The translations under genes were made by a program, and so were the position numbers. Shown here one piece after another: positions 8,451 through 20,786 of a stretch of 64,000 bases of DNA. Positions within the stretch are counted from its first letter, which is position 1. The number at the start of each line of letters is the position of its first letter. A model generated the notes under the pieces. The model was not told the origin of the DNA. It ran no database searches and worked only from the letters and a program-made list of their open reading frames with translations. Source of the DNA: Polaromonas sp. 39-63-25 (GTDB lineage Bacteria; Pseudomonadota; Gammaproteobacteria; Burkholderiales; Burkholderiaceae_C); assembly GCF_002278925.1 (NCBI RefSeq), contig NZ_NCJH01000002.1, positions 124,001-188,000 of the forward strand. The letters run 5' to 3'.

Positions 8451-9365
8451 ATGTACAAAGAAAAACGTCTTTCCCGCAGCGAGTATGTCCCTATACGCGG
8501 CATCAATTACCACGTGCTTCACTGGGGCGAGGCCCAAAGCAGCCTGCCACCTCTGGTGTTGGTGCATGGCTGGATGGACGTGGCCGCGTCCTACCAGTTT
8601 GTCATTGATGCCCTGTCGGACGCCTTTGTGCAGGGCCGGACCATCATCGCGCCCGACTGGCGCGGTTATGGCCAGACCGGCAGCGCGGGGGCCGACAACT
8701 TCTGGTTTCCCGACTACCTCGCCGACCTCGATTTCCTGCTCGACCACTATGCACCCGGCCAGCCGGTGGACCTGGTCGGCCACAGCATGGGCGGCAACGT
8801 GGCCATGCTCTACGCCGGCGTGCGGCCCGAACGCATACGCAAACTGGTCAACCTCGAAGGCTTCGGCATGCCCGCGACCCGGCCCAGCCAGGCGCCCGCC
8901 CGTTTTGCCAAATGGATGGACGAGCTCAAAAGCCTGCACAAGGGCGAGATGGCGCTCAAGCCCTACAACGACGTGGACGGCGTGGCCCGGCGCCTGATGC
9001 GCACCAACCCCCGGCTGAGCCAGGACAAGGCCGACTGGCTGGCCCGCCACTGGGCTGCGCCCGACGCCCAGGGCCAGTGGCGCATCCTGGGCGACGCGGC
9101 CCACAAGATCACCAATGCCCAGCTTTACCGGGTCGACGAGGTGCTGGAGATTTACCAGCGCATCAGCGCACCCACGCTGGCGGTCGAAGCCTCGGACGAT
9201 TCCCTGGGCAAATGGTGGGAGGGCAAATACACGCTGGCCCAGTACCACGAGCGCCTGCAGTCCGTGCCGCAGGTGCGCACCGCCGTCATTGTGGACGCCG
9301 GCCACATGCTGCACCACGACCAGCCGGAGCCACTGGCCCGCCTGTTCGAAGACTTCCTCAGCTAG
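8451..9365 (+). CDS. Alpha/beta-fold hydrolase
   Basis: 304 residues. The oxyanion segment LVLVHGWMDVAASYQF near residue 37, APDWRGYGQT near residue 67, the nucleophile elbow LVGHSMGGNVAM (Ser near residue 109) and the C-terminal VDAGHMLHHDQPE with the catalytic His are all present; VEASDDS near residue 246 offers the acid. It lacks a signal peptide, so it is cytoplasmic. It is divergent from the acyl-CoA synthetase with at most 26 bp between the starts, so joint regulation and a shared substrate (an ester or thioester acid) are plausible but unproved. Confidence 0.85.
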   Translation: MYKEKRLSRSEYVPIRGINYHVLHWGEAQSSLPPLVLVHGWMDVAASYQFVIDALSDAFVQGRTIIAPDWRGYGQTGSAGADNFWFPDYLADLDFLLDHYAPGQPVDLVGHSMGGNVAMLYAGVRPERIRKLVNLEGFGMPATRPSQAPARFAKWMDELKSLHKGEMALKPYNDVDGVARRLMRTNPRLSQDKADWLARHWAAPDAQGQWRILGDAAHKITNAQLYRVDEVLEIYQRISAPTLAVEASDDSLGKWWEGKYTLAQYHERLQSVPQVRTAVIVDAGHMLHHDQPEPLARLFEDFLS

Positions 9366-9430
9366 CGTCTGATGTACGGGAGCCCGAAAAGCCCCTCAGG
9401 TAAGGTTTAAGTTCGGTAACGCACACAAGA

Positions 9431-9461
9431 AAAGCCCGCTTTGTAGGACAATCAGGGCTTT
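9431..9461 (+). terminator. Possible terminator after the alpha/beta hydrolase
   Basis: AAAGCCC (9431-9437) pairs with GGGCTTT (9455-9461) around a 17 nt loop, then ATTG. The loop is long and the T-run short, so this is a weak candidate. Confidence 0.4.
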
Positions 9462-9486
9462 ATTGCGCTTGGCGCGGGGAAGATTC

Positions 9487-12960
<3,474 letters not shown>

Positions 12961-13830
12961 ATGCCCAAAAAGCCTGACGCCCAAACGCCGGCCCCCGTCA
13001 GCGGTGCCGCCGAGGAGCACCCGGAAGCCGACCTGCACCGCCTGATGCAGGCCATCTACAACCAGTACAGCTACGATTTCCGCGATTACGCGGGTGCGTC
13101 GCAGAAAAGGCGGGTGCTCAAGGCGCTCGCGCAGCTCGGCTATCCGACGGTCCCGGCCCTGCAGGCGGCCACGGAGCAGGACCCCGCCGTCTTCATGCAG
13201 CTGCTGCAGTACCTGACCATTCCCGTCAGCGAGATGTTTCGCGACCCCTCGTTTTTCCTGGCCCTGCGCCAGCAGGTCGTGCCCGTGCTGCGCACCTATC
13301 CCTCGCTGAAAATCTGGGTCGCAGGCTGCAGCACCGGCGAAGAGGTGTATTCGCTGGCCATCCTGCTCAAGGAGGAAGGCCTGCTCGACCGCTCCCTGAT
13401 TTATGCAACCGACATCAACCCCAAGTCGCTCGCCAAGGCACGCCAGGGCATTTTTTCGCTGGCCAGCATCCAGGGCCACACCGCCAACTACCAGGCCGCC
13501 GGCGGCCAGCAGGCATTTTCCGACTACTACACGGCCGCTTACGATGCGGCGATTTTCGACAAGTCCCTGCGCGACAACGTCACCTTCGCCGACCACAACC
13601 TGGCCACGGACAGCGTGTTTTCGGAGACCCAGCTGGTACTCTGCCGCAACGTGCTGATCTATTTCAACAAGAAGCTGCAGGACCGCGCGCTGGGCCTGTT
13701 TCACGAATCGCTGAGCCGCCGCGGCTTCATGGGCCTGGGCAGCAAGGAAAGCATCGACTTCTCGGCCCATGCCGCGCGTTTTGAGCCGCTGGACCGGCCC
13801 GAGCGGATTTTCCGCAAGCTGGAGGACTGA
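12961..13830 (+). CDS. cheR: CheR-type protein-glutamate O-methyltransferase
   Basis: 289 residues. It has an N-terminal helical CheR_N domain (~25-80), then the SAM-dependent methyltransferase with IWVAGCSTGEEVYSLAI (~118-134, AdoMet-binding) and ATDINPKSLAKA (~145-156). QLVLCRNVLIYFNKKLQ near residue 223 is the CheR motif IV. The ATG abuts the TGA of the hybrid kinase, implying translational coupling. No methyl-accepting chemotaxis protein lies nearby, so in this kind of operon it probably modifies a kinase complex rather than a classical flagellar chemoreceptor (inference). Confidence 0.92.
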   Translation: MPKKPDAQTPAPVSGAAEEHPEADLHRLMQAIYNQYSYDFRDYAGASQKRRVLKALAQLGYPTVPALQAATEQDPAVFMQLLQYLTIPVSEMFRDPSFFLALRQQVVPVLRTYPSLKIWVAGCSTGEEVYSLAILLKEEGLLDRSLIYATDINPKSLAKARQGIFSLASIQGHTANYQAAGGQQAFSDYYTAAYDAAIFDKSLRDNVTFADHNLATDSVFSETQLVLCRNVLIYFNKKLQDRALGLFHESLSRRGFMGLGSKESIDFSAHAARFEPLDRPERIFRKLED

Positions 13831-13838
13831 GCAGCTTC

Positions 13839-14444
13839 ATGGATATCCAGCAGGTCGCAGCAAGGCATGCCGTGGAGGCCGTGGTGATTGGCGCCTCGGC
13901 TGGCGGGGTGCACGCCTTGCTGGCGCTGCTGTCAGGACTGCCGGAGCACTTTTCCCTGCCCATCATCGCGGTGCTGCATCTGCCGCAAGAGCGTGACAGC
14001 CGGCTGGCAGACGTCTTCCAGCAAAGGCTGGCCATGACCGTGCGCGAAGCCGCCGACAAGGAAACCATCGCCCCGTCCACCCTGTATTTCGCCGGCTCCG
14101 GCTACCACCTGTCCATCGAGACGGACCGCACTTTTTCCCTCAGCTGTGAAGAACCCGTCAACTATTCCCGCCCATCGATCGATGTGCTGATGGAGTCCGC
14201 CGCCGACGCCTATGGCACCAGCCTGGCGGGCGTGCTGCTGACCGGCGCCAATTTTGATGGCGCGGCGGGCCTGGCCCGCATCAAGCAGCGCGGCGGTCTC
14301 ACAGCGGTGCAGGACCCGGCGGAAGCCCAGGTCGCCACCATGCCGCAAGCGGCCATCCGCAAGCTCAGACCCAACCTGATCCTCACACTGGACCGCATCC
14401 GGCAACTGCTCATCCAACTTGACCACAACCATGCGAACACCTGA
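13839..14444 (+). CDS. cheB: CheB-type protein-glutamate methylesterase without receiver domain
   Basis: 201 residues, only the CheB_methylest domain. The catalytic triad is visible: Ser in VVIGASAGGVHALLAL (~18-30), His in IIAVLHLPQERDSR (~45-57) and Asp in VLLTGANFDGAAGLARI (~128-144). The usual N-terminal receiver is absent, so it is not controlled by its own phosphorylation; the receivers on the flanking kinases may substitute. It starts 8 bp after cheR and overlaps the next gene by 14 bp. Confidence 0.92.
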   Translation: MDIQQVAARHAVEAVVIGASAGGVHALLALLSGLPEHFSLPIIAVLHLPQERDSRLADVFQQRLAMTVREAADKETIAPSTLYFAGSGYHLSIETDRTFSLSCEEPVNYSRPSIDVLMESAADAYGTSLAGVLLTGANFDGAAGLARIKQRGGLTAVQDPAEAQVATMPQAAIRKLRPNLILTLDRIRQLLIQLDHNHANT

Positions 14445-15636
14445 CGTTGCAAAAGTCCTGATCGTCGACGACCTGCCCGGCAACCTGCTGGCGCTCAATG
14501 CGCTGATTCGCCGCGACGGCCGGGAAATCTTCCAGGCCAGCTCCGGCGAGGAAGCGCTGGACCTGCTGCTCGAACACGAGTTTGCGCTGGCCATCCTGGA
14601 CGTGCAGATGCCGGGCATGAGCGGCTTTGAGCTGGCCGAGCTGATGCGCGGCACCGAAAAGACCCGGCAGATCCCCATCATTTTCGTCACTGCCGCCGGC
14701 AAGGAACAGAACTACGCCTTCACCGGCTACGAAACCGGCGCAGTGGACTTTCTCTACAAGCCGCTGGACGTGGATGCCGTCCGCAGCAAGGTCAGTGTCT
14801 TTGTGGACCTGTACAGCCAGCGCATGGAAACCCGCCGGCAGGTCGAGGCGCTGGAGAAGAGCCGCAAGGAGCAGGAGTTGCTGATGCAGCAATTGACTGC
14901 CATGCAGGACGAGCTGCAGGCCGCCGTGCGCACGCGCGACGACTTCATCTCCATGGCCACCCACGAGCTGCGCACGCCGCTCAACACGCTGTACCTGGAG
15001 TCGCAATTGCGCAAGATGCAGCTGGACCGGGGCCGTGCGGACATTTTCGACCTGCCCTATCTGAACGCCATGGTGGCGCGTGACCGGCGCCAGATCGAAG
15101 CCATGATGCGCCTGATCGACGACATGATGGATGCCTCGCGCATCAACAGCAAGCAGTTGTCCATCCGGCCCGTGCCCACGGAACTGTCGGCCCTGCTTGC
15201 CCGCGTGGTGGGCAACCTCACCCACCAGGCCGCAGCCGCCGGCAGCACCATCACCCTCGATGCCGGCCAGCCGGTCACCGCCCTGTGGGACGAATTCAGG
15301 ATCGAGCAGGTGGTGATCAACCTGCTGACCAACGCGCTGCGTTATGGCGAAGGCAAGCCGGTGGAAGTCAGCCTGCGCCTGCTGCCCGAGAGTGCGTGCA
15401 TTTCGGTGCGCGACCAGGGCCGGGGCATTTCCGCGCCCGACCAGCTGCGCATTTTCGAGCAGTTCTCGCGCGTCGCCAGCGACGACGGCACCGGCGGGCT
15501 CGGTCTGGGCCTGTTCATCACCCGCCAGCTCGTGCAGGCGCACGGCGGCAGCATCAGCGTGGCAAGCCGCCAGGGCGAGGGCTCCGTGTTCACCGTCACC
15601 CTGCCCCTGACGCCCCCGGGCTCGCCGGCGGCCTGA
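14431..15636 (+). CDS. Receiver-histidine kinase (REC-HisKA-HATPase)
   Basis: 401 residues from the ATG at 14431 (an in-frame TTG at 14419 would add four). The receiver domain (~5-120) has the DD pair in VLIVDDLPGN, the phospho-Asp in AILDVQMPGMSG and Lys in FLYKPLD. A coiled coil leads into HisKA with His in ISMATHELRTPLN (~175) and HATPase_c with LGLGLFITRQLVQAHGG near the C-terminus. A receiver at the N-terminus of a soluble kinase suggests that it is switched by phosphotransfer, probably from the hybrid kinase of the same operon. It is the last gene of the operon. Confidence 0.9.
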   Translation: MRTPDVAKVLIVDDLPGNLLALNALIRRDGREIFQASSGEEALDLLLEHEFALAILDVQMPGMSGFELAELMRGTEKTRQIPIIFVTAAGKEQNYAFTGYETGAVDFLYKPLDVDAVRSKVSVFVDLYSQRMETRRQVEALEKSRKEQELLMQQLTAMQDELQAAVRTRDDFISMATHELRTPLNTLYLESQLRKMQLDRGRADIFDLPYLNAMVARDRRQIEAMMRLIDDMMDASRINSKQLSIRPVPTELSALLARVVGNLTHQAAAAGSTITLDAGQPVTALWDEFRIEQVVINLLTNALRYGEGKPVEVSLRLLPESACISVRDQGRGISAPDQLRIFEQFSRVASDDGTGGLGLGLFITRQLVQAHGGSISVASRQGEGSVFTVTLPLTPPGSPAA

Positions 15637-15763
15637 TCCCCGGGCGGGCGGACGCAGCCATGGGGTTGCGCCGGGCATGGCCCTTTTGCGGCCGCGCGGC
15701 CGCGCGGCCCGGAGCATGAGAAAATGCTGGATTGAACCCCAGATACCAGGACAGGACTTTCCC

Positions 15764-16868
15764 ATGGACGCAGAACACATCAATATCATCGGCAACCAGC
15801 TCGCAGACCTGAGCAACCGGGTCAACGAGCTTCGGGGGTATCTTTGACTACCCTGCCAAAGAACGTAAATTAAGCGAAGTCAACGCCGCGCTGGAAGACC
15901 CGAAAGTCTGGGACAACCCCAAGCGCGCGCAGGAACTTGGCAAGGAAAAAAAGTCGCTCGAGGACGTCGTCCATGTGATCGACCGCCTGAGCTCCGAGCT
16001 GGCCGACAACACCGAACTCTTCGAGATGTCCAAGGCCGAAAGCGACGACGCCGGCATGCTGGCCATTGAGGAAGACGCTGCCAAGGTGGCGGTGGAAGTC
16101 GAGAAAATGGAATTCCGCCGGATGTTCAACAACCCGGCCGACCCGCTCAACGCCTTCCTGGACATCCAGGCCGGCGCCGGCGGCACCGAAGCCTGCGACT
16201 GGGCCAGCATGCTGCTGCGCCAGTACCTCAAGTACGCCGAGCGCAAGGGCTTCAAGACCCAGATCGAGGACGAAACCGCGGGCGACACCGCCGGCATCAA
16301 GGGCGCGACCATCAAGATCGAGGGTGAATACGCCTTCGGCCTGCTGCGCACCGAAACCGGCGTGCACCGCCTGGTGCGCAAGTCGCCGTTCGACTCCTCG
16401 GGCGGGCGCCACACCTCGTTTGCCTCGGTGTTTGTCTACCCCGAGATCGACGACTCGATCGAGATCGAGATCAATCCGTCCGACGTCCGGGTTGACACCT
16501 TCCGCGCCTCGGGCGCCGGCGGCCAGCACATCAACAAGACCGACTCGGCGGTGCGCCTGACGCACATCCCGACCGGCATCGTGGTGCAGTGCCAGGACGG
16601 CCGCTCACAGCACGGCAACCGCGACGTGGCCTGGAAGCGCCTGCGCTCGCGCCTGTACGACTTCGAGCTGCGCAAACAGCAGGAAGCCCAGCAGAAGCTG
16701 GAAGACACCAAGACCGACGTGGGCTGGGGCCACCAGATCCGCAGCTACGTGCTGGACCAGAGCCGCATCAAGGACCTGCGCACCAACTACGAGACCTCGG
16801 CCACCCAGAAGGTGCTCGACGGCGACCTTGACCCGTTTATCGAAGCTTCACTGAAGCAGGGCGTTTGA
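15764..16868 (+). CDS. prfB: Peptide chain release factor 2 (programmed +1 frameshift)
   Basis: Recognises UGA/UAA stops and triggers peptide release. Frame 1 runs from the ATG at 15764 ([16 protein letters not shown]) for 27 codons to an in-frame TGA at 15845-15847. The +1 frame from GAC at 15846 carries the rest to 16868, beginning [13 protein letters not shown]. Together they give ~367 residues, the normal RF2 size. The anticodon-like [15 protein letters not shown] (RF2 SPF motif) and the catalytic [10 protein letters not shown] (GGQ) are present. The apparent frameshift is the autoregulatory recoding typical of this gene, not a mutation. Confidence 0.96.
15833..15848 (+). promoter_or_regulatory. 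RF2 +1 recoding site
   Basis: CGGGGGTATCTTTGAC: a Shine-Dalgarno-like G-run three nt before the slippery CTT, then the in-frame TGA and a C. The E. coli site has AGGGGG at the same spacing, so the first purine is changed here. When RF2 is scarce, ribosomes slip from CTT to TTT and read GAC. Confidence 0.92.
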
Positions 16869-16910
16869 TGAATACACGCGCTCTCCCCTTTCACTTTTCA
16901 GGAAACCACC

Positions 16911-19604
16911 ATGCTGCGTGAAGGACAAGCCACGGCCATCCACCGTGCAGACTACGTTGCCCCCGCCTACTGGATCGACACCGTCGATCTGTCATTTGAC
17001 CTGGACCCGGCCAAGACGCGTGTGCTCAACAAGATGACGCTGCGGCGCAATGCCAACGTGCCGGCCCAGCCCCTGAAACTCGACGGCGAGGAACTCAACC
17101 TGGCGCGTGTGCTGGTCAACGGTCAGGGCACCTCGTTCAAGATGGATGGCGACAAACTGGTGCTGGAGAACCTGCCCGAAGGCCCTGAGCCCTTCGAGCT
17201 GGAAATTTTCACCACCTGCGCGCCGGCCAAAAACACCAAGCTGATGGGCCTGTACGTCAGCAACGACTCCTTCTTCACCCAGTGCGAGGCCGAGGGCTTT
17301 CGCCGCATCACCTACTTCCTGGACCGTCCCGACGTGATGGCCAGCTACACCGTGACCCTGCGCGCCGACAAGGCGAGGTACCCGGTGTTGCTGTCCAATG
17401 GCAACCTGGTCGAGCAGGGCGAGCTCGAGGGCGGTCGCCACTTCGCCAAGTGGGTGGACCCGCACAAAAAACCCGCCTACCTGTTTGCACTGGTGGCCGG
17501 CCAGCTGGTGGCGCGCGAGCAGCGCATCACCTCGCGCGCCGGCAAAGACCATTTGCTGCAGGTTTATGTGCGCCCCGGCGACCTGGACAAGACCGAACAC
17601 GCGATGAACTCGCTGGTGCATTCAGTCGCGTGGGACGAAGCGCGCTTCGGCCTCTCGCTGGACCTGGAGCGTTTCATGATTGTCGCGACCAGCGACTTCA
17701 ACATGGGCGCCATGGAAAACAAGGGCCTGAACATCTTCAACACCAAGTACGTGCTGGCGAACCAGGCCACCGCGACCGACACCGACTATTCGAACATCGA
17801 AAGCGTGGTCGGCCACGAGTACTTCCACAACTGGACCGGCAACCGCATCACCTGCCGCGACTGGTTCCAGCTCAGCCTGAAAGAAGGCCTGACGGTGTTC
17901 CGCGACCAGGAATTCAGCCAGGACCTGTGCGGCGAGGCCTCGGCCCGCGCCGTCAAGCGCATCGAGGACGTGCGCGTGCTGCGCACCGCGCAGTTCCCCG
18001 AGGACGCCGGCCCGATGTCGCACCCGGTGCGGCCCGACAGCTACATCGAGATCAGCAACTTCTACACCGTCACCATTTACGAAAAAGGCGCCGAAGTTGT
18101 CCGCATGATGCAGACCCTGGTGGGCCGCGACGGTTTTGCCAAGGGCATGAAGCTGTATTTCGAACGCCACGACGGCCAGGCCGTGACCTGCGACGACTTT
18201 GCACAAGCCATTGCAGACGCCAACCCGGCCTCCGATCTGGCGCGCCTGCTGCCGCAGTTCAAGCGCTGGTACAGCCAGGCCGGCACGCCACGCGTGCATG
18301 CGGAAGGTGTGTACGACGCCGCCGCGCGCAGCTACACCCTGACGCTGGCGCAAAGCTGCGCCCCCACGCCCGGCCAGTCGGCCAAGGAGCCTTTTGTGAT
18401 TCCCGTGGGCCTGGGCCTGCTCGGCACCGACGGTGCCGACCTGCCGCTGCAACTGGAAGGCGAACCTGCTGCCGTTGCCGGCCCGCGCACCTTCGTTCTG
18501 ACCGAAGCCAGCGAGACGCTGCGTTTTGTCAATGTAGATGTCGAGCCGGTGCCGTCCATCCTGCGCGGTTTCAGCGCGCCGGTGGTGCTGGAGTTCGACT
18601 ACAGCGATGCGCAGCTGCTGCACCTGCTGGCGCACGACAGCGACCCCTTCAACCGCTGGGAGGCCGGGCAGCGCCTGGCGGTGCGCAGCGCTATTAAATC
18701 AATAGCTGCTTCCGCTTATCCGGTGGGCGCTGAGCCCCTGAATGATGCATATATCGCTGCCATGCGCAGCGTGCTGCGCGACCCGGCGCTGGACGCCGCC
18801 TTCAAGGACCTGGTGCTGACCCTGCCGTCGGAAACCTACATGGCCGAGCAGCTCGACGTGGTGGACCCGCAGCGCATCCATGCGGTGCGCGAAGCCATGC
18901 GCCTGCAGCTGGCCACGGCGCTGCAGGGCGACTGGGAAGCCACGTACGAGGCCAACCACGACACCGGCGCCTACATGCCCGACCCGCTGTCCTCGGGCCG
19001 CCGCGCCCTGGCCGGCATGGCGCTGACGCAGCTGTGCCTGGCCGCCGTCGCCAGCGGCGATGCCGTCTGGCCCGGCAAGACCTACCAGCGTTTCAAGGAC
19101 GCCGGCAACATGACCGACCGTTTCAACGCGCTGGCCGCCCTGGTCTCCAGCGGCCACCCGCTGGCCGCCGAAGCGCTGCAACGTTTTCATGCGATGTTCA
19201 AGGACGAGGCGCTGGTCATCGACAAATGGTTCAGCCTGCAGACCAGCGCGCCGGACCGCGGCGGCAACATCCTGCCGGCCGTGAAACAGCTCATGAAACA
19301 CGCCGACTTCAGCCTGCGCAACCCGAATCGCGCGCGCAGCGTCGTCAGCACCTACTGCCAGGGCAACCCGGCCGCCTTCCACCGCACCGATGCGGCGGGT
19401 TATGTGTTCTGGAGTGAACGCGTGATTGAGCTCGACGTGATCAACCCGCAGGTGGCGGCACGCCTGGCACGTGCGCTGGACCGCTGGAGCAAGCTGGCCG
19501 AACCTTACCGCAGCGCGGCACGCGAAGCGATTGCCCGCGTCGCCGCCCGCACTGACCTGAGCAAGGACACGCACGAGGTTGTTACCCGTGCGCTGGCCGA
19601 CTAA
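16911..19604 (+). CDS. pepN: Aminopeptidase N (M1 family)
   Basis: 897 residues, the usual proteobacterial PepN length. Zinc metallopeptidase that removes N-terminal residues from peptides in the cytoplasm. The GAMENKGLNIFN substrate motif (~264) and the zinc site HEYFHNWTGNR (His302, Glu303, His306) with the downstream Glu in LKEGLTVFRDQEF are intact. A C-terminal helical domain follows. Around residues 593-609 a copy of the GCTAT-type repeat is read in frame (SAIKSIAASAYPVGAEP) in a position that is variable among PepN proteins. The gene starts 43 bp after prfB. Confidence 0.96.
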   Translation: MLREGQATAIHRADYVAPAYWIDTVDLSFDLDPAKTRVLNKMTLRRNANVPAQPLKLDGEELNLARVLVNGQGTSFKMDGDKLVLENLPEGPEPFELEIFTTCAPAKNTKLMGLYVSNDSFFTQCEAEGFRRITYFLDRPDVMASYTVTLRADKARYPVLLSNGNLVEQGELEGGRHFAKWVDPHKKPAYLFALVAGQLVAREQRITSRAGKDHLLQVYVRPGDLDKTEHAMNSLVHSVAWDEARFGLSLDLERFMIVATSDFNMGAMENKGLNIFNTKYVLANQATATDTDYSNIESVVGHEYFHNWTGNRITCRDWFQLSLKEGLTVFRDQEFSQDLCGEASARAVKRIEDVRVLRTAQFPEDAGPMSHPVRPDSYIEISNFYTVTIYEKGAEVVRMMQTLVGRDGFAKGMKLYFERHDGQAVTCDDFAQAIADANPASDLARLLPQFKRWYSQAGTPRVHAEGVYDAAARSYTLTLAQSCAPTPGQSAKEPFVIPVGLGLLGTDGADLPLQLEGEPAAVAGPRTFVLTEASETLRFVNVDVEPVPSILRGFSAPVVLEFDYSDAQLLHLLAHDSDPFNRWEAGQRLAVRSAIKSIAASAYPVGAEPLNDAYIAAMRSVLRDPALDAAFKDLVLTLPSETYMAEQLDVVDPQRIHAVREAMRLQLATALQGDWEATYEANHDTGAYMPDPLSSGRRALAGMALTQLCLAAVASGDAVWPGKTYQRFKDAGNMTDRFNALAALVSSGHPLAAEALQRFHAMFKDEALVIDKWFSLQTSAPDRGGNILPAVKQLMKHADFSLRNPNRARSVVSTYCQGNPAAFHRTDAAGYVFWSERVIELDVINPQVAARLARALDRWSKLAEPYRSAAREAIARVAARTDLSKDTHEVVTRALAD
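18690..18736 (+). repeat. 'GCTAT..ATAGC' repeat inside pepN
   Basis: GCTATTAAATCAATAGC, then TGCTTCCGCTTATCC and GGTGGGCGCTGAGCCC. This is a well-preserved copy of the ~45 bp family that is normally intergenic, here read in frame within the aminopeptidase gene. Confidence 0.8.
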
Positions 19605-19611
19605 TCATGCG

Positions 19612-19683
19612 TGTCATTGCGGGCCTGACCCGCAATCCATGCAGGCACACCAACCTGGATCCCGGATCAAGTCCGGGATGACA
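19612..19683 (+). repeat. Palindromic 'GTCATTGCGGG/TGGATCCCGGATCAAG' intergenic repeat
   Basis: Two palindromes in tandem: TCATTGCGGGCCTGACCCGCA (written in part) and ATCCCGGATCAAGTCCGGGAT. The second half recurs at 37270-37297. It fills the 96 bp between pepN and fbp, and could fold in the transcript. Such sequences are common in proteobacterial intergenic DNA. Confidence 0.75.
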
Positions 19684-19700
19684 AACCGAGGAGCTTCACG

Positions 19701-20720
19701 ATGTCTTCAAAAGTATCTCTCACGCGTTACCTGGTCGAGCAGCAGCGCATCGACGGCCACATTCCCTCGCAGCTGCGCCTGCTGCTGGAAGTGGTGGCCC
19801 GCGCCTGCAAAAGCATCAGCCAGGCCGTCAACAAAGGCGCGCTGGGTGGTGCGTTGGGCACGGCCGGCAGTGAGAACGTGCAGGGCGAGGTGCAGAAGAA
19901 ACTCGACATCATCGCCAACGAAGTGCTGATCGAAGCCAACGAATGGGGCGGCCACCTCGCCGGCATGGCGTCAGAAGAAATGGACACCATCTACGTGGTG
20001 CCGAACCGCTATCCCAAAGGCGAATACCTGCTTCTGTTCGACCCGCTCGACGGCTCCAGCAACATCGACATCAACGTCAGCATCGGCACCATCTTCAGCG
20101 TGCTGAAAATGCCGGAAGACGACCGCGGTGTGGACGAAGGCGACTTCCTGCAGGCCGGCAACAAACAGGTGGCCGCGGGTTACTGCATCTACGGCCCGCA
20201 GACCACGCTCGTGCTGACAGTGGGCGACGGCGTGGCCATGTTCACGCTGGACCGCGAACAGGGCTCGTTTGTGCTGATCGAGGAAAACGTGCAGATCCCC
20301 GAAGACACGAAAGAGTTCGCCATCAACATGAGCAACATGCGGCACTGGGACGAGCCGGTCAAACGCTACGTGGACGAACTGCTGGCCGGCAAGGACGGTC
20401 CGCGCGGCAAGGACTTCAACATGCGCTGGGTGGCCGCCATGGTGGCCGACGTGCACCGCATCCTGTGCCGCGGCGGCATCTTCATGTACCCCTGGGACAA
20501 ACGCGAGCCCGAAAAGGCCGGCAAGCTGCGCCTGATGTACGAAGCCAACCCCATGAGCTGGCTGATCGAGCAGGCCGGCGGCGCCGCCACCAACGGCCAC
20601 CAGCGCATCCTGGACATCCAGCCCGGCAAGCTGCACGAACGTGTCAGCGTGATCCTGGGTTCGAAGAACGAAGTCGAGCGCGTCACCAGCTACCATGGCG
20701 AGAAGCTGGCCAGGCCCTAG
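19701..20720 (+). CDS. fbp: Class I fructose-1,6-bisphosphatase
   Basis: 339 residues. Removes the 1-phosphate of fructose-1,6-bisphosphate in gluconeogenesis and, in autotrophs, the Calvin cycle. The metal-binding [18 protein letters not shown] (~114-131) and [14 protein letters not shown] (~243-256) match the family, as does the C-terminal [19 protein letters not shown] with the catalytic Glu. No Calvin-cycle neighbours are seen, so a gluconeogenic role is the default. Confidence 0.96.
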   Translation: MSSKVSLTRYLVEQQRIDGHIPSQLRLLLEVVARACKSISQAVNKGALGGALGTAGSENVQGEVQKKLDIIANEVLIEANEWGGHLAGMASEEMDTIYVVPNRYPKGEYLLLFDPLDGSSNIDINVSIGTIFSVLKMPEDDRGVDEGDFLQAGNKQVAAGYCIYGPQTTLVLTVGDGVAMFTLDREQGSFVLIEENVQIPEDTKEFAINMSNMRHWDEPVKRYVDELLAGKDGPRGKDFNMRWVAAMVADVHRILCRGGIFMYPWDKREPEKAGKLRLMYEANPMSWLIEQAGGAATNGHQRILDIQPGKLHERVSVILGSKNEVERVTSYHGEKLARP

Positions 20721-20786
20721 TGGCCTATCGTCATGCCGCGTGTCCTGCCGGCCCTGATGAAGACCAGCGCCTAGCCCGGAAACGTC

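Noticed and set aside
6802..8997. 731-codon open frame on the plus strand
   Set aside because: Antisense to the acyl-CoA synthetase and then out of frame with the hydrolase; no domain content.
14410..15825. 471-codon open frame on the minus strand
   Set aside because: Complement of the receiver-kinase gene; no motif.
15845..15847. Apparent nonsense mutation in prfB
   Set aside because: It is the conserved programmed frameshift of release factor 2.
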